From NCBI GenBank assembly GCA_003695215.1, contig RFIM01000097.1, forward strand, positions 1-34,608: 34,608 nucleotides of DNA, read 5' to 3'. Under the pieces are notes generated by a model. It was not told the DNA's origin. It worked only from the letters and a program-made list of their open reading frames with translations, and did no database searches. The position numbers and the translations under genes were made by a program. The DNA comes from Chloroflexota bacterium. GTDB lineage: Bacteria > Chloroflexota > Anaerolineae > Aggregatilineales > UBA2796. This document shows, piece by piece, positions 21,214-28,933 of the stretch. Within the stretch, counting starts at the first letter, position 1, and the number at the start of each line of letters is the position of its first letter.

Positions 21214-23367
21214 ATGGCGACGCAGGAATACCTCGATTTTGAGCTGACTATTGAGGCGCTCCCTAACGATCAGCTGCGCGTGACACTGGCGAATTCGCCC
21301 GTCGGCTCAGCTACAGTGGACGTGCCGAATCCGATCACGCCCGCCGAAGCCGAGCGGATTATCAAAATCCTCGACGGCACGAGGCGCGTGCCGCGCGACG
21401 AGGCAACGCGGGCTGCGCGCGTCTTCGGCGAAAAGCTCTTCAGCGCCGTCTTCAGCGGGCAAATCTACGGCGCTTACCTGGCTAGCCGTGCGCAAGCGGC
21501 TGAGCGCGGCCTGCGCCTCCGCCTGAACTTGGATAAAGCCGAAGCGCTCTACGACCTGCCCTGGGAATTGTTGCACGATCCCTCGAGCGATTATCTGGCG
21601 CTCTCACGCCAGACGCCGATCGTCCGCTATCCGCGCGTGATCGACGTTCGCCCTGTGGTCGAGATCAGCCTGCCGCTGCGCGTCTTAGTGCTGATCAGCA
21701 GCCCGAGCGATCAAGCAGCCTTGGATGTCGAAGCGGAGTGGCGAAGCCTGCAAGAGGCAACTGCCGATCTACGCCAACGCGGCTTGTTGGAACTAGAGCG
21801 CGTAGATGATGCACAGCTGATCGTCTTGCAGCGCAAGCTGCGCAGCGGCGTGAGCTATCAAATCTTCCATTACATCGGTCACGCTACCTTCGATGAGCGC
21901 AATGCGGTCGGCATGTTGGCTTTTGAGTCGCCGCGCACTGAGCAAACACAGCTTGTCAGTGGCGAGGAATTGGCGCGCGAGCTGGTTGAACAAAACAGCA
22001 TTCGGCTCGTGGTGTTGAACGCCTGCCAAAGCGCGCGCCAGGTACACAACAATCGGTTCTCGGGCATCGCCTCAAGCATTATGGCACGCGGCGTGCCTGC
22101 TGTCGTGGCGATGCAATTCCCGATCAGCGACGAAGCGGCGCGCATCTTTGCCCATGAGTTCTACCGCGCGCTCTCGGAAGGCTATCCGATTGAAGCGTCT
22201 GTGGCAGAAGCGCGGCGCGCCATCAAAAGCGAGCTGGGAAACCTTGAATGGGCGACGCCTGTGCTGTTCCTGCGCGCTCAAAGTGGCGTCCTCTTCCCAA
22301 AGCGGCGCACCTTCACTGAGCGCCCATCTTACGGCGGCCTGCGCGAGGCTTTGCTGCGCCCGCGCGTGCTGCTAGGTTTGGCCGCATTGCTGATCGTCGC
22401 TTTGGGCTTGGTCAGCCTGCTGAGCAGTCTGTTTGGCGGCCTCAGCGCGCCGACGCCTGCATCACCGAGCACGCCTGTGCCTATCATCGCCACATTCACG
22501 CCAACGCCTGATGCGCCACGCAACGTCGATCTGGTCATCACCCGTGTGCGCTTCCTGCCCTCGAACCCAGCGCCTGGCCAAGCAGTCACAGTCGCTATTG
22601 AGTTGCAGAATAACGGCACAAGCGACTCAGGCCCGTTCGATTGGGTCTGGTTTGATACGAACGCCGAAGCTGAGAATGCCACGCCTGCCTTGCGCGGCAC
22701 AGTTGCCAATTTGAGCCCGCGCGCCAAGACAACGGTCATTGGCACTTATCGCTTCGGCTGGTGGGGAACCTACCTGACCACAGCTTGGGTCAATCCTGAC
22801 AATCGCGCGCCTGAGTCCAACATCTTCAACAACTTTGTGCCGCGCACGCTGAACACTGGCAGCGAGCCGTTCACAGTCGATTTCTCGCGCCTACCTGACG
22901 ATTCGCTGCTGGAAGCGGGCGTCCTGCGCGGCGATGAATTCGACAAGTGGCTGCTGAGAATGCGTGTCGAGACGGACGGCAATGCTGAATGCAGCGCTGC
23001 TGTGCTGCTGCTCACACTAATGGATGACCTGAATCAGATCACCACAGGGCTGCCAAACGCGCCACAGCGCTGTGCCAACCTGCCCGTGATCTTTGAGCTG
23101 AGCCAGCCATCTGAGTCGCCGCGCCTGCGCAGCGTGCTGATCGAGTTCTTGCCAACAGCGCAAGGCGAATACACACTCGAGGTGCGCGCTGCCGATAACA
23201 GCGTGCAGCGCCGCGAGACCTTGCGCGTGCAGCCAGGCGAAGTCGGCGTGCCTAAGACGCTCAGCGTCACGCTCGATGGCGCGGCGCGCCTTGCCCTGCG
23301 CGTGCCCGAGAACGCTCGGACTATCATCCGCCGCTTGACGCGCACTATCACACCGACTCAACCTTAG
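21214..23367 (+). CDS. CHAT-domain (caspase-like) transmembrane protein with CARDB extracellular domain
   Basis: 717 residues from the ATG at 21214, with GGAAAGGCG upstream; a GTG at 21175 is less likely. No signal peptide. Residues about 20-360 form a CHAT peptidase domain with the catalytic dyad His223 (FHYIGHATF) and Cys271 (VVLNACQSA). One membrane helix follows (about 385-409), then a Pro-rich linker (TPASPSTPVPIIATFTPTP). A CARDB-type Ig-like domain covers about 437-545 (NVDLVITRVRFLPSNPAPGQ). A further unassigned beta domain runs to about 700. Predicted topology is protease inside, CARDB outside. CHAT proteases act in bacterial signalling and in defence systems; a target is not visible. 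It is first in a tight operon, 14 bp before aroA, and divergent from the zinc-ribbon gene. Confidence 0.88.
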   Translation: MATQEYLDFELTIEALPNDQLRVTLANSPVGSATVDVPNPITPAEAERIIKILDGTRRVPRDEATRAARVFGEKLFSAVFSGQIYGAYLASRAQAAERGLRLRLNLDKAEALYDLPWELLHDPSSDYLALSRQTPIVRYPRVIDVRPVVEISLPLRVLVLISSPSDQAALDVEAEWRSLQEATADLRQRGLLELERVDDAQLIVLQRKLRSGVSYQIFHYIGHATFDERNAVGMLAFESPRTEQTQLVSGEELARELVEQNSIRLVVLNACQSARQVHNNRFSGIASSIMARGVPAVVAMQFPISDEAARIFAHEFYRALSEGYPIEASVAEARRAIKSELGNLEWATPVLFLRAQSGVLFPKRRTFTERPSYGGLREALLRPRVLLGLAALLIVALGLVSLLSSLFGGLSAPTPASPSTPVPIIATFTPTPDAPRNVDLVITRVRFLPSNPAPGQAVTVAIELQNNGTSDSGPFDWVWFDTNAEAENATPALRGTVANLSPRAKTTVIGTYRFGWWGTYLTTAWVNPDNRAPESNIFNNFVPRTLNTGSEPFTVDFSRLPDDSLLEAGVLRGDEFDKWLLRMRVETDGNAECSAAVLLLTLMDDLNQITTGLPNAPQRCANLPVIFELSQPSESPRLRSVLIEFLPTAQGEYTLEVRAADNSVQRRETLRVQPGEVGVPKTLSVTLDGAARLALRVPENARTIIRRLTRTITPTQP

Positions 23368-23381
23368 GAAGAGCTGTTCCC

Positions 23382-24671
23382 ATGAGTCAATTGCCCGCCT
23401 CCCTTGAGATTCGCCCGTTGAATCGCCCGATAGACGCTGTGATCAGCGTGCCTGGCTCTAAGAGCATCACGAACCGCGCTTTGCTCTTGGCGGCACTAGC
23501 CGAAGGCGAGAGCGTCTTGGAGAACGCGCTCTTCAGCGAAGATTCGCAATGGTGCAGCCAGGCGTTGCAACGTCTGGGTATCTGTGTGCAGTCGGAGCCA
23601 GAGGCAGCGCGCTTTGTGGTCAATGGGAAAGGCGGCTACTTCCCTGCAGCCTACGCTGACCTGTTCGTTGGCAACAGCGGCACCACAGCGCGCTTTCTGG
23701 TGGCAGCGGCGACGCTCGGCGGCGGCACCTATCGCTTTGACGGCGTGCCGCGCATGCGCCAACGCCCAATCCGTCCGCTTTTGGCAGCTTTGCGCCAACT
23801 GGGCGCGCACTTCAGCTTCGAAGGCGAAACTGACGCCTTCCCACTGATGGTTCACGCCGTCGGCTTGAACGGCGGCACAGCGACGCTCGAGGCGACCGAT
23901 AGCAGCCAGTACGTCTCAGCCTTGTTGCAAGTAGCGCCCTACGCGCGCCGCGATGTGAGCTTGACCTTGACAGGCGAAGTCGTCAGCGAGCCGTACATCG
24001 AGATGACCTTGCGCATGATGGCGCAGTTCGGCGTGATTGTTGATAAGAAAGATTATCGGAACTATCGCGTGTGTGCAGGGCAGCGCTATCGAGCGCAGCG
24101 CTATGTAATCGAGCCTGACGCCAGCAACGCAACTTATTTCTTCGCCGCTGCTGCCTTGATCGGCGGGCGTGTGCGCGTGCCGTATCTCTCTGCTGACTCG
24201 CTACAAGGCGATGCGCGCTTCGTGGATGTGCTGGAGCGCATGGGCTGCCAAGTCGAGCGTGCAGCCAATTATCTTGAAGTGCGCAGCTCAGGGCAGCTGC
24301 GCGGCGTGGACGTTGACCTGAACGCTATGTCTGATACAGCGCAGACCTTGGCGGCAATTGCGCCGTTCGCCAGCTCGCCAACGCACATTCGCAACATCGG
24401 TCATATTCGCCACAAAGAGACCGATCGGATCGCAGCTGTGGCCACTGAGCTGCGCAAGCTCGGCGCGCAAGTGGAAGAGAGCGCCGATGCGCTGACCATC
24501 TATCCTTCCGTGCTGCAGCCGACTGAGATCGAGACCTATGACGATCATCGCATGGCAATGGCGTTCTCGGTCACGGGTTTGGCGCTTGGCGGTGTGCGCA
24601 TCAAAAATCCTAGCTGCACGGCCAAGACATTCCCTGATTACTTCAAGCGATTTGAGGCGCTCTACGGATGA
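23382..24671 (+). CDS. aroA: 3-phosphoshikimate 1-carboxyvinyltransferase (EPSP synthase)
   Basis: 429 residues, full length. It transfers the enolpyruvyl group of PEP to shikimate-3-phosphate, the sixth step of the shikimate pathway. Motifs: VPGSKSITNRALLLAALAEG near the N-terminus, GNSGTTARFL for PEP binding, RMRQRPIRPL, the DSSQYVSALL segment, and HIRHKETDRI and YDDHRMAMAF toward the C-terminus. The ribosome-binding site AGGAAGAG lies about 8 nt before the ATG. It starts 14 bp after the CHAT gene and overlaps the next gene by ATGA, so it is inside an operon with no other aromatic-pathway gene. No frame break or missing catalytic residue was seen. Confidence 0.97.
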   Translation: MSQLPASLEIRPLNRPIDAVISVPGSKSITNRALLLAALAEGESVLENALFSEDSQWCSQALQRLGICVQSEPEAARFVVNGKGGYFPAAYADLFVGNSGTTARFLVAAATLGGGTYRFDGVPRMRQRPIRPLLAALRQLGAHFSFEGETDAFPLMVHAVGLNGGTATLEATDSSQYVSALLQVAPYARRDVSLTLTGEVVSEPYIEMTLRMMAQFGVIVDKKDYRNYRVCAGQRYRAQRYVIEPDASNATYFFAAAALIGGRVRVPYLSADSLQGDARFVDVLERMGCQVERAANYLEVRSSGQLRGVDVDLNAMSDTAQTLAAIAPFASSPTHIRNIGHIRHKETDRIAAVATELRKLGAQVEESADALTIYPSVLQPTEIETYDDHRMAMAFSVTGLALGGVRIKNPSCTAKTFPDYFKRFEALYG

Positions 24672-25315
24672 ATCGCTTGTTTGAGACGCTGCGCGGCTTG
24701 ATCGGCCGTTCGCATAGTGAAGCGCCAAAGCCTGCCACGCCTGAGAGGCCTAGCCTCCTGACAGGTTTTGAGGCGCGCTTGGCGACGCTCTACCATTATG
24801 CGGAGCAAGCCGCTGCTTACGAGCGCGATCTTGAAGCGCGCCTTGCCGAAGCGCAAGGGCACATGGATCAGCTTGAGGCGACTGTTGAAGCCATGATCGC
24901 GGCCGGCCGCGATCGCGAGGCTTTCGAATACTTACGGCTGGCTGCGCGTTTGCGTCCTCAGCGCGACTTGTTGGATCACGAGCTGCGCGCCTTCCAGACT
25001 GTCGCTGCTGAGCTACAACGCCGTGTGGCGCTGCTGATGGACAATCGCGCAGCTGCACAGCGCATCGCACAAGATGTAGCGGCGAATGCACAGGCGGCGC
25101 GCACGCTTGAGCGCGTCCTGAACCAGCTGACGCGCTATTTCGTGATGCTCGACCGTGTGGCGAAGGCGCGCCGCCGCGAACTGCCGAATCGCCTTGCGCT
25201 CGCCATGACTCGCGTCATCGACGATCGGCAATTGGACTTGGAATTGGCGAATTACGTCTTGCAGCGCCGCCGCACTCTGAACGCTGGTCGTCCTGCTCAG
25301 CCTGTTGAGGAGTGA
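24668..25315 (+). CDS. Coiled-coil protein of unknown function
   Basis: 215 residues. The ATG overlaps the aroA stop (ATGA), so translation is coupled. The chain is almost entirely helical and rich in Ala, Arg, Glu and Leu, with long heptad-like stretches near 36-75 ([20 protein letters not shown]) and 95-165. No signal peptide, membrane helix or catalytic motif is seen. The general look resembles PspA/IM30-like or other membrane-associated coiled-coil proteins, but no diagnostic motif supports that name. The gene is followed by the lipoprotein gene 7 bp downstream. A structural or scaffolding role beside the surface proteins of this operon is possible. Confidence that it is a real gene is high; the function is not known. 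Confidence 0.8.
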   Translation: MNRLFETLRGLIGRSHSEAPKPATPERPSLLTGFEARLATLYHYAEQAAAYERDLEARLAEAQGHMDQLEATVEAMIAAGRDREAFEYLRLAARLRPQRDLLDHELRAFQTVAAELQRRVALLMDNRAAAQRIAQDVAANAQAARTLERVLNQLTRYFVMLDRVAKARRRELPNRLALAMTRVIDDRQLDLELANYVLQRRRTLNAGRPAQPVEE

Positions 25316-25322
25316 CCTTACG

Positions 25323-26450
25323 ATGTTGCGCCTTTTTGGCCGCTTGTTGGCCTTGAGTTTCTTACTCATAGCGCTCGCCGCCTGCCGCGAACGCCCGCCT
25401 CTGCCGACTCTTGCCGTCTTGCCAAGCCCGACCATCACGCCGACTTTCACGGACACGCCGACGCCGACAAACACGCCGACGCCGACGAATACGCCGACGC
25501 CGACGCCAACATTCACTTTGACGCCCAGCATCACACCGACCCCAACCTTCACGGCGACGCCAACAGCAACCTTCACGGCGACCAACACGCCGACTTTCAC
25601 GCGCACCTTCACGCCGACTGCTACCAGCACTGCCACTTTCACGCCGACACCGACCGACACAGCGACAAACACGCCAACATTCACCTTCACGCCGACCAAC
25701 ACGCGCACGCCGACGCCTGCGCCGCCTGCCATCATCGCCTTTGAGACAAGCGCGCTGAGCGTGGCGCAAGGCAGCAGCATTCAGGTGAGATGGCAAGCCG
25801 ATGCAGAGACGATCTTCCTGGAGAGTCTCGATGGGCGCGGTCAGGTCATCTCACGGCAGCAGGTTTCGCCAAGCGGCGAGCAAACCTTCTCAGCTGAAGA
25901 GCGTTACGGCACATCGGTCATCTTCCGCCTGATCGCCGAGCGGAATGCTCAGCGGGCGCAGCGCGCTATCGCCGTTGAGATCACCTGCCGCATTCCGTGG
26001 TTCTTCCGCCCGCCGCCGCCCAACAACATCTGCCCTAACCAGCCCGCCCAGTTCGCGGCGATGGTCTTCCAGCAATTTGAGCGCGGCGCTGCCTTTTACT
26101 TCTCACCACAAAATCGTGTCTTCATCCTGACAGCAGATTTCCGCGTCGGCGCCTACGTGAACACGTGGGTTGAAGGCGTGCCTATTCCGCCGCCGATTGC
26201 GCCGCCGCCGCCTGGCAGGTTCGTGCCGACTGCGCAGATCGGCTTGGTTTGGGCGACACAAGTCTGGTTTGATGCGCGCCCGCTACAAAACGTGCTCGGC
26301 TACGCCGTAGCGCCTGCCCAAGCCTACGGCGGCACTTACCAAGCAGGCACAGCGCCTGATGAGCTGTTCGTCTCCGCTAGCGATGGCACGGTCTACTACA
26401 TGAAGTTTCAAGGCACAGGGCAATGGCAATTTGTGGGCAGGGTCAACTGA
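25323..26450 (+). CDS. Lipoprotein with long Thr-Pro spacer
   Basis: 375 residues from the ATG at 25323, which has GAGGAG upstream; a TTG at 25305 would break the signal peptide. A type II signal peptide ends in the lipobox Leu18-Ala-Ala-Cys21, so the protein is lipid-anchored outside the membrane. Residues about 35-135 are a low-complexity Thr-Pro spacer (TPTxTPT units), likely extended and possibly glycosylated. An Ig-like segment follows (about 138-225, [21 protein letters not shown]), then a Cys-Pro-rich linker with two Cys (TCRIPW and NNICPNQ) and a C-terminal domain with Trp/Tyr/Phe-rich strands ending [11 protein letters not shown] do not recognise the last domain; a surface binding role is plausible. 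It sits 12 bp before the O-antigen-ligase-like gene. Confidence 0.87.
   Translation: MLRLFGRLLALSFLLIALAACRERPPLPTLAVLPSPTITPTFTDTPTPTNTPTPTNTPTPTPTFTLTPSITPTPTFTATPTATFTATNTPTFTRTFTPTATSTATFTPTPTDTATNTPTFTFTPTNTRTPTPAPPAIIAFETSALSVAQGSSIQVRWQADAETIFLESLDGRGQVISRQQVSPSGEQTFSAEERYGTSVIFRLIAERNAQRAQRAIAVEITCRIPWFFRPPPPNNICPNQPAQFAAMVFQQFERGAAFYFSPQNRVFILTADFRVGAYVNTWVEGVPIPPPIAPPPPGRFVPTAQIGLVWATQVWFDARPLQNVLGYAVAPAQAYGGTYQAGTAPDELFVSASDGTVYYMKFQGTGQWQFVGRVN
25420..25725 (+). repeat. Low-complexity Thr-Pro coding repeat (ACGCCGAC-type units)
   Basis: About 300 bp built from short degenerate ACG-CCG-ACG and TTC-ACG units that code the Thr-Pro spacer. The unit length is irregular and there are no conserved spacers, so it is coding low complexity, not CRISPR. 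The opposite strand reads as an open Val/Gly-rich frame, which is only its shadow. Such tracts are prone to slippage and length variation. Confidence 0.85.
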
Positions 26451-26462
26451 GGTGCCTCTGAG

Positions 26463-27797
26463 ATGCGGCAACTGCGCAGCCTGCTGCGCCTGATCCTGCG
26501 CAGTTGCCTGCTCCTGGTCGCCTTTCTGGGCGCGTGGTGGCTGCGTCCGAGCTACCCTGCAGGGCTGCGCCCGCCCTCTGAGCCATACTTTCTCGGCTTC
26601 CTGATCACAGTGCCGATTGGCGTAGCGTTGCTCTGCTGGCTGCTGCTCGGCCTGGAAGGCTTGGGCAGCGCACTGCGCGATGCGCGCCGCTATTGGCTGC
26701 TGTTCGGGCTGCTGCTGGCAGCCTGGGCGGCGCTCTCGCCAACTTGGGCGCGCTATGCGAGCGTGGCGGGCAGCAGCGCAGGGCAATTTCTGGCGGTCAT
26801 GGCGGTTGGGTTGATGGCATTTTGCACGCCGATGACATGGCAAGCGCTTATCGGCGCTTTGGCAGCAGGCGCGCTAGTGCAGAGCGTCGTGGTGATCGGG
26901 CAAATGAGCTTGCAGGACGATCTCGGCTTGCGCGCGCTCGGCGAGCTGAGCTTGTATGCTGGTCGGCAGGGTTTGAGCGTGTTGCAAGCCGAAGGCGCAC
27001 ACTTGTTGCGTCCATACGGCTTGAGCGTGCATCCGAACGTTGTTGGCGGCTATTTGGCAGTGAGTTTGTTGGCGATGAGCGCATGGCTGTTCAAGGCGAC
27101 GTCGGCTTGGCGCGCTGTAGTGCGTGCTATCGCCTTCGTGCTGAGCTTGATCGGACTGTGCCTGACTTTCAGCCGTGCCGCGTGGCTAGCATGTCTAGGC
27201 GCGGCGCTAGGCTTGAGCATCTGGTTAGCGTGGCACAAGCTGTGGAATCGCACGGCGCTGCACCGTGCGCTGAAGATCGGCGCTCTGAGCGCGCTAATTC
27301 TCGGCATTTTCAGCGTAGCCTATCTGCCCTTTCTCAGAGCGCGCACAGGCGTCGGCAGCGAATCAGTCGAGCAGATCAGCCTGGCACAGCGCGGCATTTT
27401 CATCGCCTTCGCAAGGCAAATCATAGCGCGCTATCCAATTGCAGGCACAGGCATTGGCACCTTTGCGTGGGAAGCGCGCGATTTGCTGGTGAATAGCCCG
27501 TATCGCGGCTTGCTGCGCGCCGAGAACGTCCACAGCGTGCCGCTGCTGATCCTCAGCGAGCTAGGCGCGGTCGGTTTTGCCTTGTGGAGCGCTGCGCTGC
27601 TCGCCTGGGCGCGAGCAGCATGGCGCTTCAGGCGCGACGTCGGTCGGCTGGCGCTCATGGCGGGCGTCGGCGCTTTGGCGCTGATCGGCCTTGTAGATTT
27701 CTACCCGTTCGGTATTTTCTCAATGCACTGTTTGTGGCTCTTGCTGATGGGCGCGAGCGCACAAGGCGCCTGCACTAGTAGCCTGCCTCGAGGTTGA
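26463..27797 (+). CDS. O-antigen ligase/polymerase-like membrane protein (Wzy/WaaL family)
   Basis: 444 residues with about ten to twelve membrane helices. The Wzy_C-type signature is seen in the second half: a helix with LTFSRAAWLA, then an outside loop with RYPIAGTGIGTFAWEARDLL and the His motif AENVHSVPLLILSELG. Such proteins join or polymerise glycan units on undecaprenyl carriers, or glycosylate surface proteins, in the membrane. The ribosome-binding site GAGGTG lies 8 nt before the ATG. It is the last gene of the CHAT-aroA run and overlaps the convergent dehydrogenase gene by 23 bp. No other glycan-assembly gene is adjacent, so a protein glycosylation role toward the Thr-rich lipoprotein upstream is an attractive but untested idea. 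Confidence 0.86.
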   Translation: MRQLRSLLRLILRSCLLLVAFLGAWWLRPSYPAGLRPPSEPYFLGFLITVPIGVALLCWLLLGLEGLGSALRDARRYWLLFGLLLAAWAALSPTWARYASVAGSSAGQFLAVMAVGLMAFCTPMTWQALIGALAAGALVQSVVVIGQMSLQDDLGLRALGELSLYAGRQGLSVLQAEGAHLLRPYGLSVHPNVVGGYLAVSLLAMSAWLFKATSAWRAVVRAIAFVLSLIGLCLTFSRAAWLACLGAALGLSIWLAWHKLWNRTALHRALKIGALSALILGIFSVAYLPFLRARTGVGSESVEQISLAQRGIFIAFARQIIARYPIAGTGIGTFAWEARDLLVNSPYRGLLRAENVHSVPLLILSELGAVGFALWSAALLAWARAAWRFRRDVGRLALMAGVGALALIGLVDFYPFGIFSMHCLWLLLMGASAQGACTSSLPRG

Positions 27798-28797
27798 CGC
27801 GATTGAGCAGCTCTTTTTTCTCCAGGTAGCGTATCAAGTTTTCGGCGAAGAGATCGACAGCGCGTTCATTGTAGCGCGCTGTATTGCCGGCGATGTGCGG
27901 GCTGATGATGACGTTCTCCATGCTCCACAGCGGGCTAGATTGCGGCAAAGGCTCGCGCGCGAAGACGTCCAGGGCAGCGCCGCCGATTTTGCCCGTCTTC
28001 AGCGCCTGGATGAGCGCTTCCTCATCCACCACGCCGCCGCGCCCAACGTTGATGAAAACGGCATGCGGCTGCATCGCCTCGAAGACGCTGGCGTTGATGT
28101 AGCCGCGCGTCTGCGGCGTCAGCGGCAAGGTGACCAGGACGAAATCGCATTGGCTGACCATCGAGCGAATTGCCTCGGGCGGATAGAGCCGATCGACGCA
28201 CTCGCCCTGCGGATCGCCCACGCCTTCTTCCTCATACGCGTTACGGCTGACGGGCTGCATGACGTTGCGCTTGGTGGCTAGAACCGTCATGCCGAAAGCT
28301 TTGGCAAGGCGCGCCGTCGCCCGACCGATGCTGCCATAGCCGACGATGCCCAGAGTGGCGCCGCGCAGCTCCCGCGGCAAGAACAGCTCAAAGCGCTTCT
28401 CTGACCACTCGGCGCGCGCTTGATGGCGTAGCATCAGCGGAATCTTGCGCGCATGCGCCAAGATCATGGCGAAGGTGTACTCAGCAATCGTCGAGGCGTG
28501 AATGCCACTGGCTGTGGTCAAGATGACATTCTGGTTTTGGATGACGGGCGAGTCGATCACGCCATCTATGCCTGCGAAGTGCAGCTGAATCCAGCGCAAG
28601 CGCAGCGCCTGATCGGGCTCAGGCAACAGGCGCGCGGTGTACAAGATATCGGTGCTCGCCCAGACTTCACGCGGAATTTCGTTGGCGTTGCGCGCCAGGC
28701 TGCGCGTGAATTTCAAGCGCGGCGAAAGGCTCTTCAGGCGATTCATCAGCGCGTCGTTGAAATCCACTAGCACCAGCACGTTCAGCGTCTCATCCAT
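27775..28797 (-). CDS. D-isomer-specific 2-hydroxyacid dehydrogenase family protein
   Basis: 340 residues from the ATG at 28797, which has GGGAGAG 9 nt upstream; a longer frame reaches 28860 without such a site. The NAD-binding domain shows LGIVGYGSIGRATARLAKA (G-x-G-x2-G). Catalytic residues are the Arg in NVGRGGVVDEE, the Glu in DVFAREPLP and the His in ISPHIAGNT. The family reduces 2-keto acids to D-2-hydroxy acids or the reverse with NAD(P). A segment of about 30 residues after the cofactor loop (SRNAYEEEGVGDPQGE) looks like an insertion relative to short members. The substrate cannot be told (glyoxylate, hydroxypyruvate or other). The N-terminal catalytic half is poorly conserved, as in GhrA-like members. 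A TAAAAT box upstream (minus strand, near 28835) may be the -10. Confidence 0.92.
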   Translation of the reverse strand: MDETLNVLVLVDFNDALMNRLKSLSPRLKFTRSLARNANEIPREVWASTDILYTARLLPEPDQALRLRWIQLHFAGIDGVIDSPVIQNQNVILTTASGIHASTIAEYTFAMILAHARKIPLMLRHQARAEWSEKRFELFLPRELRGATLGIVGYGSIGRATARLAKAFGMTVLATKRNVMQPVSRNAYEEEGVGDPQGECVDRLYPPEAIRSMVSQCDFVLVTLPLTPQTRGYINASVFEAMQPHAVFINVGRGGVVDEEALIQALKTGKIGGAALDVFAREPLPQSSPLWSMENVIISPHIAGNTARYNERAVDLFAENLIRYLEKKELLNRVNLEAGY

Positions 28798-28933
28798 CTT
28801 GAATTCTCTCCCTTGAGGCAGTTGCTGTGCCGATTTTAGCGCATTCTCAGCTCTAGACACGCTCTTAGAGATTGATGAGCCTGCCTTGCTGTCTTGAGAG
28901 AATGCCGCTAGACTGTTGCTGTCACAGAGCCAT

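Noticed and set aside
13403-23367. NYN and CHAT genes as a phage-defence island
   Set aside because: They are separated by coaX, priA and hsp20, with no restriction, toxin-antitoxin, CRISPR or mobile genes nearby; the setting is housekeeping.
25420-25725. Repeat array considered as CRISPR
   Set aside because: Units are short, irregular and in frame as Thr-Pro codons; no unique spacers and no cas genes.
25013-25780. Open minus-strand frame coding a Val/Gly-rich repeat protein
   Set aside because: It is the antisense reading of the Thr-Pro repeat in the lipoprotein gene; the plus-strand gene has a ribosome-binding site, signal peptide and operon context.
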